Shown: piece after piece, positions 1 to 6,395 of the stretch
How positions within the stretch are numbered: the stretch's first letter is position 1
How the letters are laid out: each line of letters starts with the position of its first letter
NCBI GenBank assembly: GCA_963575675.1
Contig: CAUYUA010000005.1
Coordinates: forward strand, 1 to 11,668
Direction: 5' to 3'
Length of the DNA: 11,668 nt
Origin: CAUYUA01 sp963575675
Lineage (GTDB): Bacteria > Pseudomonadota > Alphaproteobacteria > Azospirillales > Azospirillaceae
Notes under the pieces: model-generated
Told to the model about the DNA's origin: nothing
The model's database searches: none
What the model saw: only the letters and a program-made list of their open reading frames with translations
Program-made: the position numbers and the translations under genes

Positions 1-44
1 CAGGCAGTAAAAGAATATAACTTAAAATATAGATAAAAAAAGAA

Positions 45-95
45 CGCCGAATTTCGGCGAACGCCCAAATTTTGCCCAAATTCCGCCTTTTGGCG
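45..95. repeat. Cluster of operator-like dyads and direct repeats
   Basis: Seen directly: a 15-base palindrome CGCCGAATTTCGGCG at 45-59 (7-base arms around one T), two copies of GCCCAAATT at 63-71 and 74-82 (11 bases apart, one helical turn), and CGCC-TTTT-GGCG at 84-95. The elements share a CGCC/GGCG plus A/T-core theme. One-turn spacing suggests side-by-side protein binding. Repressor operators or transposase (L-site-like) binding sites are both possible. Confidence 0.5.
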
Positions 96-162
96 ACTTG
101 GGCCCATGGATCCCGGCCGACGGGGATATAGGGCGCGTCGGACTCCATCTTTCCTGACTTGG

Positions 163-195
163 CCGGATGCGCGATCGCGAAAAGAGTGCATCCGG
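163..195. repeat. Inverted repeat CCGGATGC / GCATCCGG
   Basis: Perfect 8-base arms at 163-170 and 188-195 flank a 17-base loop containing the palindrome GCGATCGC (171-178). It lies 43 bases before the first start codon. It could be a leader-RNA hairpin or a protein-binding dyad. There is no T-run after it, so a terminator is unlikely. Confidence 0.35.
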
Positions 196-238
196 TCCTT
201 TTTCGAAGCGGAAATAGACCCAAAAAGAGGGCAATGAC

Positions 239-790
239 ATGACCGCAAGAAAACCCCGAAGAACCCCGAGCAAGCCGCCGGTAGGGGCTGTGCAGCTTGA
301 TTTTTTGCAGCAATTGCTAGGCTCGTCCGACATTGCGCCAATGATTTCTTCGATTGTCGCCACCCCACAGCCTGTTGAGGGAGAAATCTGTGGGCGATTT
401 GACGACGATCAGCGAACACGACGCCTTTTAAATGATGCGATCCGCAATTGTGGTCGGTCTCGACTCCAGATCGCCGCCGAGATGGCTAGGGTAACCGGAA
501 GAGAGATCGGCGAAGCGCACCTTAATAACTGGACGGGGGCAACGCGCCCTCATCACGCAAAATTGAGGGATTTACGGGCTCTGGTGTCCGGCATAGGCCA
601 TGACGCGGCGTTCGATTTCTTGACCGAGATGCTCGAAGGGACCGGATTTGCCGTCATAGACCAAGATTTTGCGACTCTGGCGTCCATCGGAGAGCTGGCG
701 ATTAAGGAAGAGTTTTTGCGAATGGAGCGCGAGCGCTTGGTGCGGGCGACCGCCGAGCTTGGGCGTTTGCCCGTGCGGAGGAGATCGTGA
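239..790 (+). CDS. Small HTH-like protein upstream of the Mu transposase
   Basis: A 183-residue protein with no named family that I can assign with confidence. The first 55 residues are basic and low in structure. Residues about 60-102 read as a helix-turn-helix-like unit, with R60-N70 as a first helix followed by RSRLQIAAEM and then EAHLNNWTG. The rest (105-178) is helical and charged. Transposable prophages of proteobacteria often carry a similar protein just before the A gene, where Mu has ner, so an early transcription regulator is a reasonable inference. The ATG at 239 has a purine-rich AAAAAGAGGG upstream at 222-231. The stop overlaps the GTG of the transposase (GTGA, 787-790), indicating translational coupling. 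Alternative: a DNA-binding helper of transposition. Confidence 0.7.
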   Translation: MTARKPRRTPSKPPVGAVQLDFLQQLLGSSDIAPMISSIVATPQPVEGEICGRFDDDQRTRRLLNDAIRNCGRSRLQIAAEMARVTGREIGEAHLNNWTGATRPHHAKLRDLRALVSGIGHDAAFDFLTEMLEGTGFAVIDQDFATLASIGELAIKEEFLRMERERLVRATAELGRLPVRRRS

Positions 791-2880
791 AAGCGACACT
801 GACAGCGGGAGAGCTGGCAGAGCTGGCGCGAGCTGGGATGCTAGACAAATTACCAGCGACCGAACGAAATGTCCGCGCTTGCGCCGATCGCGAGTCGTGG
901 CCACGAGAGCGACGCTCCGGCAAGGGCGGAGGCTGGGTTTATCCGATCTCCGGCCTGCCCGCGCCGATCCGCGAGGCGATCGTCGACCAGGCGGCGCGCG
1001 GTGGGGCGTCTCCTGAAATCGCTCGCATCCTGGAGCTGAATCAGCCGCAGTCGCAGTGTCCGGCGACGCAAGAGTCGAAACTTCCCGCGCCGATCCGCGA
1101 GGCGACGCCGCCGACTCTGCTTAAAGACTGGCAGCGAGAGATACGAGACGCGCGTGCGTCCCTGCTGGCGGAATGGGACCGCCTCGCAGAGATGACCGGC
1201 GGCGTCGAGAGCGCGCTTCGGACGCTGCTCAAGGCCGCCCAGACCCGCACGCTTTCGCCTCGGCTGCTCGCGCTGGTCCCGATCGCCAACCATAAAGACG
1301 GCGGCGGAGAAACGAGAACATTATCGCGTCGCACGCTCTACCGCTGGCGGGCGATGCGAACGGAGGGGATAGGTGCGCTGACGCCTGAGCCGCCTCGCGC
1401 GGCTCCCCCGCCACCTTGGTGGCTGGCGTCGCTTTTGGTCCACTACCGCTCGGGGAAAGTGAGCGTGCCGATGGCGATGGAGGATTTACGAAAAGAGTTT
1501 CCCGATAGGTCCGACCTGCCAAGCCTGTCTACGGCGCGTGCTTGGCTTAACAAAATGCACCCCCTGGACGTGGCGAAGGGGCGCGAAGGCCCGAACGCCC
1601 TGAGGGCGCGCAAGCGCTTCAAGCGCCGCACCACAGAGCATATGGAGCCGATGGACGTCGTCGTGATGGACGGCCATCAGCTTAAAGCGGAAAGCGTCAT
1701 CCATCCCCTCTCCGGCAAGGCGTTTCGGCCAGAGATGTTCCACATCATGGACGTCGCCACTCGCCGGGTGGTCGCCTGGGCGGCGGGGATGTCCGAAAAC
1801 AGCTTGCTGACGATGGAGGCGCTCAACCGCATGGTCGAGGCGGTCGGCGTTCCGGCCATCGTCTACTCGGATAACGGCAAAGGATTATGTTCCAAGCTCT
1901 TGGAAGACGACATCGTCGGGTATTATGACCGGCTCGGCGCGACTCACGAGACGGGCATGCCCGGAAGCCCGCAAGGGCGAGGGAACGTCGAGCGTCTAAA
2001 CCAGTCTTTATGGATACGAGGGGCTCGAAGACTGGCCGGATACGTCGGCCGTGACGCCGACGAAGAGAAAGTGAGGCTTGTTCGAAAGCTGAGAGAAAAG
2101 GACCTGAAAGAGTCCAAGAAAACGCCTCTGGCGATGGATTGGCCTGTATTTATCGCTTGGGCGCAACAGCAAGTGGACGACTACAACAATAGATCGCACT
2201 CGGCGCTTGCCGGGAAGTCTCCTAATCAAGCGTGGCAAGATTTTCTTGACGACGGCTGGAGTCCCACCCTCTTGACCGAAGAAGAGATCGCAGACTTGCG
2301 ACGTCCGGAGAAAGAGGTCTCGACAAATAACGGGGAAGTTCGACTTGAGAACAACATTTATTCAGATGTGTCTTTGGAAGCATTCGACGGGCGTCGCGTC
2401 CGGTTAAGTTATGACATTTACGACCTTTCAAGAGTGTGGGTGCGGAACTCCGACGGCCAGTTGATCTGCATCGCCAGGATAGACGCCAATAAAACAGAAT
2501 ATTTCACGGCGTCGGCCATTGAAGACGCAAAAGAAAAGAGGCTCAAAGGGCAGCTTAAGCGGCTCGGCGTTAAAGAAGAAGAGTTTAGGGCTCAGGCGGC
2601 TCCGGGAATAGGCGCGACTTACGAAGTAAAGCCTCCGCCGGAAGTGGAAAAAAGCGTCGTTGTTCTTTCCGACCACCGGAAAAAAGAGCCCGCAGAGGCG
2701 CCGACTTTACAGAGCGATGAAGCGCAGTGGATGGCCAGGGCGAAAGGTCTGCTCGATCAGCAGGACGCCGGAGAAGCGCTGACTGAGCGGGACGCCAGAT
2801 GGCTTGAGCGGAATAAAAACGCCCCTTGGTTGCGGGCGGTGATGATCAATCGCGGCGGCGCTCGCCGTCATGCCGGATAA
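787..2880 (+). CDS. A: Mu-type DDE transposase (MuA-like)
   Basis: A 697-residue transposase that would cut and join the phage ends into target DNA for both integration and replicative transposition. The N-terminus (about 1-70) fits the Mu-type winged-helix end-binding domain: LTAGELAELA, then PATERNVRACADRESW, then GGGWVYPISGLP. A second DNA-binding region follows to about 260. The RNase H-like core holds D295 (VVVMDGH), D362 (YSDNGKG) and E402 (GNVERLNQ). The D-D distance of 67 equals that of MuA (D269/D336), but D-E is 40 rather than 56, so that insert is shorter. A beta-barrel-type region follows (about 500-580). The charged helical tail (580-697) fits the region that contacts MuB and ClpX in Mu. 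Start: GTG 787 with GGAGGAG at 777-783. Length is close to MuA (663). All catalytic residues are present. Confidence 0.95.
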   Translation: MKATLTAGELAELARAGMLDKLPATERNVRACADRESWPRERRSGKGGGWVYPISGLPAPIREAIVDQAARGGASPEIARILELNQPQSQCPATQESKLPAPIREATPPTLLKDWQREIRDARASLLAEWDRLAEMTGGVESALRTLLKAAQTRTLSPRLLALVPIANHKDGGGETRTLSRRTLYRWRAMRTEGIGALTPEPPRAAPPPPWWLASLLVHYRSGKVSVPMAMEDLRKEFPDRSDLPSLSTARAWLNKMHPLDVAKGREGPNALRARKRFKRRTTEHMEPMDVVVMDGHQLKAESVIHPLSGKAFRPEMFHIMDVATRRVVAWAAGMSENSLLTMEALNRMVEAVGVPAIVYSDNGKGLCSKLLEDDIVGYYDRLGATHETGMPGSPQGRGNVERLNQSLWIRGARRLAGYVGRDADEEKVRLVRKLREKDLKESKKTPLAMDWPVFIAWAQQQVDDYNNRSHSALAGKSPNQAWQDFLDDGWSPTLLTEEEIADLRRPEKEVSTNNGEVRLENNIYSDVSLEAFDGRRVRLSYDIYDLSRVWVRNSDGQLICIARIDANKTEYFTASAIEDAKEKRLKGQLKRLGVKEEEFRAQAAPGIGATYEVKPPPEVEKSVVVLSDHRKKEPAEAPTLQSDEAQWMARAKGLLDQQDAGEALTERDARWLERNKNAPWLRAVMINRGGARRHAG

Positions 2881-2906
2881 ATCATAATCCTTAAAGGAGA
2901 TGAAAG

Positions 2907-3722
2907 ATGAGCAGACAAAGCATGAAGGCGGCGCAGCGGCGCGCTGAAGTTATCCCGCCCTCAGAGATCGTGATTCCGGAAGCCCCGCTCCCGCCGGGAT
3001 CGCCTCAGCCGATCCCTTCGATCGGCGCTGTGGAGTTGGCCACCACGTTGGCGGGGACAGTGGTTCACCGCGAAAAAGGCATGCCGCCGATCGTCATGCT
3101 GACCGGCGTCTCAGGCATGGGCAAGTCGGTGGCGGCGCGGTATGCCGCCGAAAAATTTGGAGGATATTATGTCGCGGCGGATGAGATGTGGTCGGCGGCG
3201 ACCATGATCACGGATATCTGCAAGGAAGTCGGCATATCGGTCGAGCGTCCAGGCGGCGCCGCCTACAAGGCATTGTTCAAGGCTCTGGTTGAATACCTAA
3301 AAAAGCATCCAGGGAAAATCATCGTTATTGACGAGTTCGACAAGGCGGTGAAGCGGCGCCTGACGGAAATCGTCCGAGACCTGGTGGATAAGTCGGGGTG
3401 CGCGCTTTTGATCGTCGGCGAGGAGACGCTGCCGAAACAACTTGAAAAGCTTTCCCATGAAAGGTTTCGGAACCGGATCGTCAGTCACAATAAAGTCGAG
3501 CGCTGTACATTAAAGGAAGCCAGGGAATTGGCTCAGTACTACTCCAAAGATATAAAAATAAAAGATGATCTGCTTGAGCGCATGGTCAGCGAATGTAATG
3601 GCGTCACTCGAAGGATTCGCGTTTCCATTTCCTGGGTGGTTACTTTTGCCGACGGCGGAGAACTCGCCGAGGTCGGGTGCGCCGAGTTCGGAGGGCGCTC
3701 ATTATTTACTCAGAAAATCTAG
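2907..3722 (+). CDS. B: MuB-like AAA+ ATPase, target-DNA activator of transposition
   Basis: A 271-residue ATPase. It has a Walker A GVSGMGKS (67-74, with K73), a Walker B IIVIDE (138-143) and a sensor-1-like LLIVGEE (168-173). The arginine-rich HERFRNR (184-190) may supply the finger. In Mu, the B protein forms ATP-dependent filaments on DNA, marks the target and stimulates MuA. Position directly after A and the AAA+ core support the same role. Mu B (312 residues) begins with an HTH domain. Here the first 55 residues are proline-rich with no obvious HTH, so target-DNA contacts may differ. ATG 2907 follows AAAGGAGA at 2893-2900. The gap to A is only 26 bases, so the two are co-transcribed. 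Related ATPases (IstB, TnsC) are the alternatives, but context favours B. Confidence 0.9.
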   Translation: MSRQSMKAAQRRAEVIPPSEIVIPEAPLPPGSPQPIPSIGAVELATTLAGTVVHREKGMPPIVMLTGVSGMGKSVAARYAAEKFGGYYVAADEMWSAATMITDICKEVGISVERPGGAAYKALFKALVEYLKKHPGKIIVIDEFDKAVKRRLTEIVRDLVDKSGCALLIVGEETLPKQLEKLSHERFRNRIVSHNKVERCTLKEARELAQYYSKDIKIKDDLLERMVSECNGVTRRIRVSISWVVTFADGGELAEVGCAEFGGRSLFTQKI

Positions 3723-3736
3723 CAGGAGGATTGGTT

Positions 3737-4144
3737 ATGGACGGCGTGACGCAAGAGCAGGCAATGATCGAGCCCCTTAGTCGCCGCGTGGCGGCCCTGG
3801 CGGCGCTTCTCGTCAACCCGGCTGAGCTGGGGCGGATCGGCGAGCGCATCCCCACCGCCGCAGAGATGGCGGAAGTTCTCCGTGATATATCATATGAGGT
3901 TGAGCAGGTGGAGCGGCGCGCCGCCGACGCCGAGGCGGCGGTGGTTCGGACAGATAGAGCGCTTGCGGCGCGAGCGACCTATTCCGGCGTTCTGGAGCGG
4001 CGACTTGGGATCGGCTTCGGCTCCGATCTTGACGCGGCGCCGACCGTGGCGCGGATCGAAGACGCGCGCGAGGCGCGGCGTCTGGCGACCCAGCGGCGGC
4101 TGGACGGCCTGTTTTCTCCCCATCCCGGCCCGGACGCGGCGTAG
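3737..4144 (+). CDS. Hypothetical early phage protein, helical
   Basis: A 135-residue protein of unknown family. I chose the ATG at 3737 because AGGAGGA sits at 3724-3730 with 6 bases of spacing. The longer in-frame version from 3677 would run 46 bases into the B gene and has no comparable site. The sequence is Ala/Arg/Glu-rich and helical: AEMAEVLRDI, then EVEQVERRAADAEAAV and RTDRALAARA (about residues 42-80) could form a coiled coil. No transmembrane segment, cysteine cluster or enzyme motif is visible. It lies 14 bases after B, where Mu and relatives carry small early genes (kil, gam and semi-essential genes). It does not look like Gam to me. Confidence 0.65.
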   Translation: MDGVTQEQAMIEPLSRRVAALAALLVNPAELGRIGERIPTAAEMAEVLRDISYEVEQVERRAADAEAAVVRTDRALAARATYSGVLERRLGIGFGSDLDAAPTVARIEDAREARRLATQRRLDGLFSPHPGPDAA

Positions 4145-4160
4145 CCGCAAGGAGGAAAGG

Positions 4161-4664
4161 GTGTCGGAAAAACCCCCGGCCACGGATCGAGTAACAGTAG
4201 CAACGGACTATATCCTGTTCGTCGCGCTGCGCCACCGGAGCGACGGTCGCACCGTCCCGCCGACGGACGTCTTGACTCGCTGGCTCGATGAGCAGCCGGA
4301 CGACGACGCCCTTATGGCGGAGATCGAAAGCGTCCTCGACCGCTGCGCCGCTACGACAAGCGATCTTCCCGACGGGCTGACGGCGGAGATCACGCCGTCT
4401 CCGGCGTCGATCGATATTCGGATCGGAGAGTGGACGACGCGCGTGTCGGGTCGGGGCCTTGTGGAGGCGGCGCGCCGCCTACTGTCGGCGGACGACCCGC
4501 CGTCTCCGCCCATCCTGGAGCCGCCGCGCATTGCCGTCGCTTTGCCGCCACCGCGCGCCTCTCCGAAGGCGGAGCACGAGGAGGCGGTTGTCGCCCCAAA
4601 GACGCGATCGCCGCGCAAGGCGCGCCCGGCGATCGTGGACGACAGGCAATTGACGTTATTCTAA
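4161..4664 (+). CDS. Hypothetical early protein with C-terminal beta-clamp-binding motif QLTLF
   Basis: A 167-residue protein, family not recognised. Start: GTG 4161, behind GGAGGAAAG at 4151-4159; this is the only good site in the open frame, which continues upstream through the previous gene. Residues 1-110 look folded and acidic (WLDEQPDDDALMAEIESVLD at 41-60, then IDIRIGEWTTRVSG around 84-97). Residues 112-160 are a Pro/Ala/Lys/Arg-rich linker that is probably disordered. The last five residues (163-167) are QLTLF. The bacterial sliding clamp is bound by the consensus QL[SD]LF, usually at the end of a flexible tail, so the layout is exactly that of a clamp-binding tether. Function is not known. 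Host-replisome recruitment to transposition complexes or interference with host replication are both inference. The next gene begins 19 bases on. Confidence 0.7.
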   Translation: MSEKPPATDRVTVATDYILFVALRHRSDGRTVPPTDVLTRWLDEQPDDDALMAEIESVLDRCAATTSDLPDGLTAEITPSPASIDIRIGEWTTRVSGRGLVEAARRLLSADDPPSPPILEPPRIAVALPPPRASPKAEHEEAVVAPKTRSPRKARPAIVDDRQLTLF

Positions 4665-4683
4665 ACAAAAAAAGGAAATAGAG

Positions 4684-5307
4684 ATGCAAGACGAAAAAAT
4701 TATCATCCCACCCGGATACTTGATGGACAGTAAAGGGCGCCTGGTTCCCGAGCGCATCGTTAAGCCGACCGAGGCCCTGGAGGACACCATCGTCAAAAAG
4801 ATAATGAGCTACGCGGATGATCTGTCTAAACAAATTGCTCGCTTCAAGGCGCATACTTTCGATGACATCGGAAACTTTCTTTATCTTCTGGACGATACCT
4901 ACGGCGCCAAAAGAGGCGGCGCCAAAGGTAATATGACGTTCAGCAGTTTTGACGGACTGCTCCAGATCAAAATCGCAGTCGCCGAGACGATGGCCTTCGG
5001 CCCCGAGCTTCAGACCGCCAAGGCGCTGATCGACGAGTGCATCAAAGACTGGTCCGAAGAGTCTAGCGAGCACATCAAAGTGTTGGTTCAGCACGCATTT
5101 CGCGTCGATAAAGAGGGGCAGGTCAGCCGAGAGGCGATCTTCGCCTTGCGGCGAGTGCAGATCGACGACGATCGATGGATCAGCGCTATGGAGGCGATCA
5201 ATGATTCTATTCATATCGTCGGCTCAAAGACCTATGTTCGGTTCTATCGCCGCCACAAACAAACGGATCCCTTTGAGCAAATCACCATAAATCTGGCGGC
5301 GGCATGA
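4684..5307 (+). CDS. DUF3164 family phage protein
   Basis: A 207-residue protein that I recognise as the DUF3164 family. These proteins occur in early regions of Mu-like phages and are sometimes mis-annotated as sulfate transporters. Recognisable stretches are the N-terminal IPPGYLMDSKGRLVPE, in which a short Pro-Gly start is followed by 'D-x-KGRLVP'. A long helix follows (about 30-65), then GNMTFSSFDGLLQIKIA (about 80-96), and a C-terminal RWISAMEAINDSIHIVGSKT (161-180) with YVRFYRR after it. No transmembrane segment is present, so it is cytosolic. Its biochemical role is not established; co-occurrence with gam and gemA-type genes hints at DNA metabolism. ATG 4684 follows AAAGGA at 4671-4676. 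The stop overlaps the next start (ATGA at 5304-5307), implying coupling. Confidence 0.85.
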   Translation: MQDEKIIIPPGYLMDSKGRLVPERIVKPTEALEDTIVKKIMSYADDLSKQIARFKAHTFDDIGNFLYLLDDTYGAKRGGAKGNMTFSSFDGLLQIKIAVAETMAFGPELQTAKALIDECIKDWSEESSEHIKVLVQHAFRVDKEGQVSREAIFALRRVQIDDDRWISAMEAINDSIHIVGSKTYVRFYRRHKQTDPFEQITINLAAA

Positions 5308-5483
5308 CCGCCGAGTATCTCGAAGTGGCGCTGAGATGCGCCGCCACCCGGTTTGGATGGTCAAAAATCCGAACCGCGACGCTCGGGGTGATCGTGGCTC
5401 AAGCGCGGGCGGCGGGCGGAGCAGACGCTCACGAGATGCGCGAGCTTCTGGCCGCCGCCTGCGTCGAGCTGAATAAGAGATAA
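5304..5483 (+). CDS. Small hypothetical protein (59 residues)
   Basis: A short ORF whose ATG (5304) overlaps the TGA of the DUF3164 gene as ATGA, the usual sign of translational coupling. The product is helical and mixed in charge: EYLEVALRCAATRFGWSKIR, then TLGVIVAQARAAGG, then AHEMRELLAAACVELNKR. Two helices carry a hydrophobic face; no clear membrane segment. Codon use matches the neighbours (GCC, GCG, CTG, CGC rich). No family recognised. Coding is supported by the overlap and by the tight fit between the preceding gene and the hairpin at 5494. Confidence 0.6.
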   Translation: MTAEYLEVALRCAATRFGWSKIRTATLGVIVAQARAAGGADAHEMRELLAAACVELNKR

Positions 5484-5493
5484 AATTTTGAGA

Positions 5494-5519
5494 CGGTAGA
5501 GGGCTTGCTCCCTCTACCG
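5494..5519 (+). promoter_or_regulatory. 10-bp perfect hairpin just before an SD
   Basis: CGGTAGAGGG (5494-5503) pairs perfectly with CCCTCTACCG (5510-5519) around a 6-base loop. The AGGAGG SD of the next gene starts two bases after the stem (5521-5526). There is no T-run, so it is not a standard intrinsic terminator. It may be a processing or stability element, or may tune translation of the 5533 gene. Confidence 0.5.
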
Positions 5520-5532
5520 CAGGAGGACATCT

Positions 5533-5826
5533 GTGGCTCGCGATCCAGCGCCGCCCCCTCGGCATCCGAAGTTTATCAAAGCGCTCACGGAAAACGGGTT
5601 GAGTGAATTTCATGCGAGAACGTGGTTCTCTCAAGTAATGATAAAATATGATGACTATATCACGCTTTATTTCAAAACAAAGTTCGAGCGCGATTGGTGC
5701 TCTGTTCAGTATGACCATATTATACACAGGACATTCCAAGTAACAAGCCAAAAGGGAAAAAAGATTTATTACGAAGTGCAGGAGTCGGGGACATCCCCCT
5801 CAAAAGAAGTCGTGAAGGAGCTATGA
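5533..5826 (+). CDS. Stand-alone DnaA domain-I-like protein
   Basis: A 97-residue protein. GTG 5533 is preceded by AGGAGG (5521-5526) with 6-base spacing. Residues 14-68 resemble the N-terminal domain of DnaA (domain I, the part that self-associates and contacts the DnaB helicase). LSEFHARTW (23-31) matches the LS-E-x-x-x-x-T-W pattern of DnaA. ITLYFKTKFERDWCSVQY (43-60) matches LTLYAPNRFVLDWVRDKY: L-Y, then F five residues on, then D-W, then Y at identical spacings. F51 corresponds to E. coli F46, a DnaB-contact residue; E. coli E21 aligns near H27 and is not kept. No AAA+ or DNA-binding domain IV follows. The tail (69-97) is basic, then acidic. The likely role is to imitate or block host initiator contacts; this is inferred from similarity read by eye. 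Confidence 0.7.
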   Translation: MARDPAPPPRHPKFIKALTENGLSEFHARTWFSQVMIKYDDYITLYFKTKFERDWCSVQYDHIIHRTFQVTSQKGKKIYYEVQESGTSPSKEVVKEL

Positions 5827-5830
5827 CGCC

Positions 5831-6295
5831 ATGATGAGAAAAAAGACCGAAGAGGCGCCGAAGCATGCGGCGACGCCAGAGGCGCTAAAGCGATTGCGGA
5901 CGCAAGCGCAGGCGGCGCGAGCGAAGGTCTCCGGGCTGAGCGCCGACGATGTGTGGCGCGACCGGCTGGAGCGGGACTTCGGGGTGCGGTCGATGAAGAT
6001 GCTGACGACCGCACAGCTTAAGACCCTCAAAAGGGCGCTGGAGCGGGAGCAGGTCGGAGAAGGCAAGCGAAAGGTGCGGTATGCGGAGACGCCGCAGCTA
6101 CGGCTCATCATGACGATGTGGGCCGAGGGCGCGAAGGCGGGGTGGATCCGCGACGGGCGATGGGATGCGATGTATCGTTTCATCGAGGCCGTGACCGGCC
6201 AAGAAATGGGACGGCTTACCGTGAGCCACGGCCGAAAGACCATCGAGGCGCTGAAGGCTATGGAGGCTCGGTTTCGGGCCGGAAGCGCTTCTTGA
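5831..6295 (+). CDS. gemA: GemA / Mu gp16-family regulatory protein (DUF1018)
   Basis: A 154-residue protein that I recognise as the GemA (gp16, DUF1018) family. Mu GemA is a semi-essential early protein reported to change host gene expression and DNA supercoiling through gyrase. Family features: LSADDVWRDRLERDFGVRSM (36-55), where family members have a 'D..YR..L....G..S...L' pattern. TTAQLKTLKRALERE (59-73), the 'LT..EL...L..L' helix, comes next. LRLIMTMWAEGAKAGWIRD (90-108), the 'R.I..LW..L...G.I.D' block, and GRKTIEALKAM (134-144) follow. Start: ATG 5831, directly followed by a second ATG at 5834; AAGGAG at 5815-5820 favours the first. It overlaps nothing and sits 4 bases after the previous stop. 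It is the last gene before the structured intergenic region. Confidence 0.85.
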   Translation: MMRKKTEEAPKHAATPEALKRLRTQAQAARAKVSGLSADDVWRDRLERDFGVRSMKMLTTAQLKTLKRALEREQVGEGKRKVRYAETPQLRLIMTMWAEGAKAGWIRDGRWDAMYRFIEAVTGQEMGRLTVSHGRKTIEALKAMEARFRAGSAS

Positions 6296-6312
6296 CGCTA
6301 TTTCAAAGGAAT

Positions 6313-6343
6313 AGATCATTCTCGCCTTTGGCGAGAATGATCT
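6313..6343. repeat. Perfect 14-bp inverted repeat with TTT loop
   Basis: AGATCATTCTCGCC (6313-6326) and its exact reverse complement (6330-6343) flank TTT. As RNA this is a very stable hairpin 17 bases after the gemA stop. No T-run follows on either side, so it is not a standard intrinsic terminator. It could be a 3'-end stabiliser, a rho-related end, or a DNA dyad bound by a dimer. Confidence 0.6.
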
Positions 6344-6362
6344 GCCCGAAAGTTGAATTGAT

Positions 6363-6383
6363 CGGTTTTGATTGGTTTTGACA
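6363..6383 (+). promoter_or_regulatory. Direct repeat with -35-like TTGACA
   Basis: GGTTTTGATT (6364-6373) is followed at once by GGTTTTGACA (6374-6383), a tandem 10-base repeat, and its end forms a consensus -35 hexamer TTGACA at 6378-6383. I see no matching -10 at 16-18 bases (the site would read GCATGG), so any promoter would need an activator. Mu middle promoters also depend on activators. Confidence 0.3.
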
Positions 6384-6395
6384 TTTTCTAACGGT

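Larger units (their letters stand above)
1..238. promoter_or_regulatory. Phage left control region (non-coding)
   Basis: No convincing gene lies before position 239; the reverse ORF across 22-363 looks like a shadow. The stretch starts AT-rich (about 8-41) and then carries a cluster of short repeats and dyads at 45-95 and a longer inverted repeat at 163-195. In Mu-like phages the early operator/promoter region and the transposase end-binding sites lie upstream of the first early gene, so these repeats are candidate repressor, Ner-like or transposase sites. I could not find a clear -35/-10 pair with normal spacing, and I could not identify the phage end itself, which may lie left of the window. 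The assignment rests on context plus the visible repeats. Confidence 0.5.

Noticed and set aside
22..363. Reverse-strand ORF of 113 residues at the left edge as a possible phage repressor
   Set aside because: No HTH or recognisable domain, no SD, and it overlaps the start of the 239 gene and the repeat cluster. It looks like a chance frame in GC-rich DNA.
3677..3736. Upstream start for the 135-residue protein
   Set aside because: It would overlap the end of B by 46 bases without an SD, whereas 3737 has a strong AGGAGGA at proper spacing.
3882..4160. N-terminal part of the long frame that contains the 4161 gene
   Set aside because: It lies in the shadow of the 3737 gene, and its sequence is Arg/Pro-rich frame-shifted coding. 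The GTG with GGAGGAAAG at 4161 is the better start.
5494..5519. Intrinsic terminator after the 59-residue ORF
   Set aside because: There is no T-run, and the SD of the next gene follows immediately. A terminator here would cut off the DnaA-like gene and gemA, with no new promoter visible.
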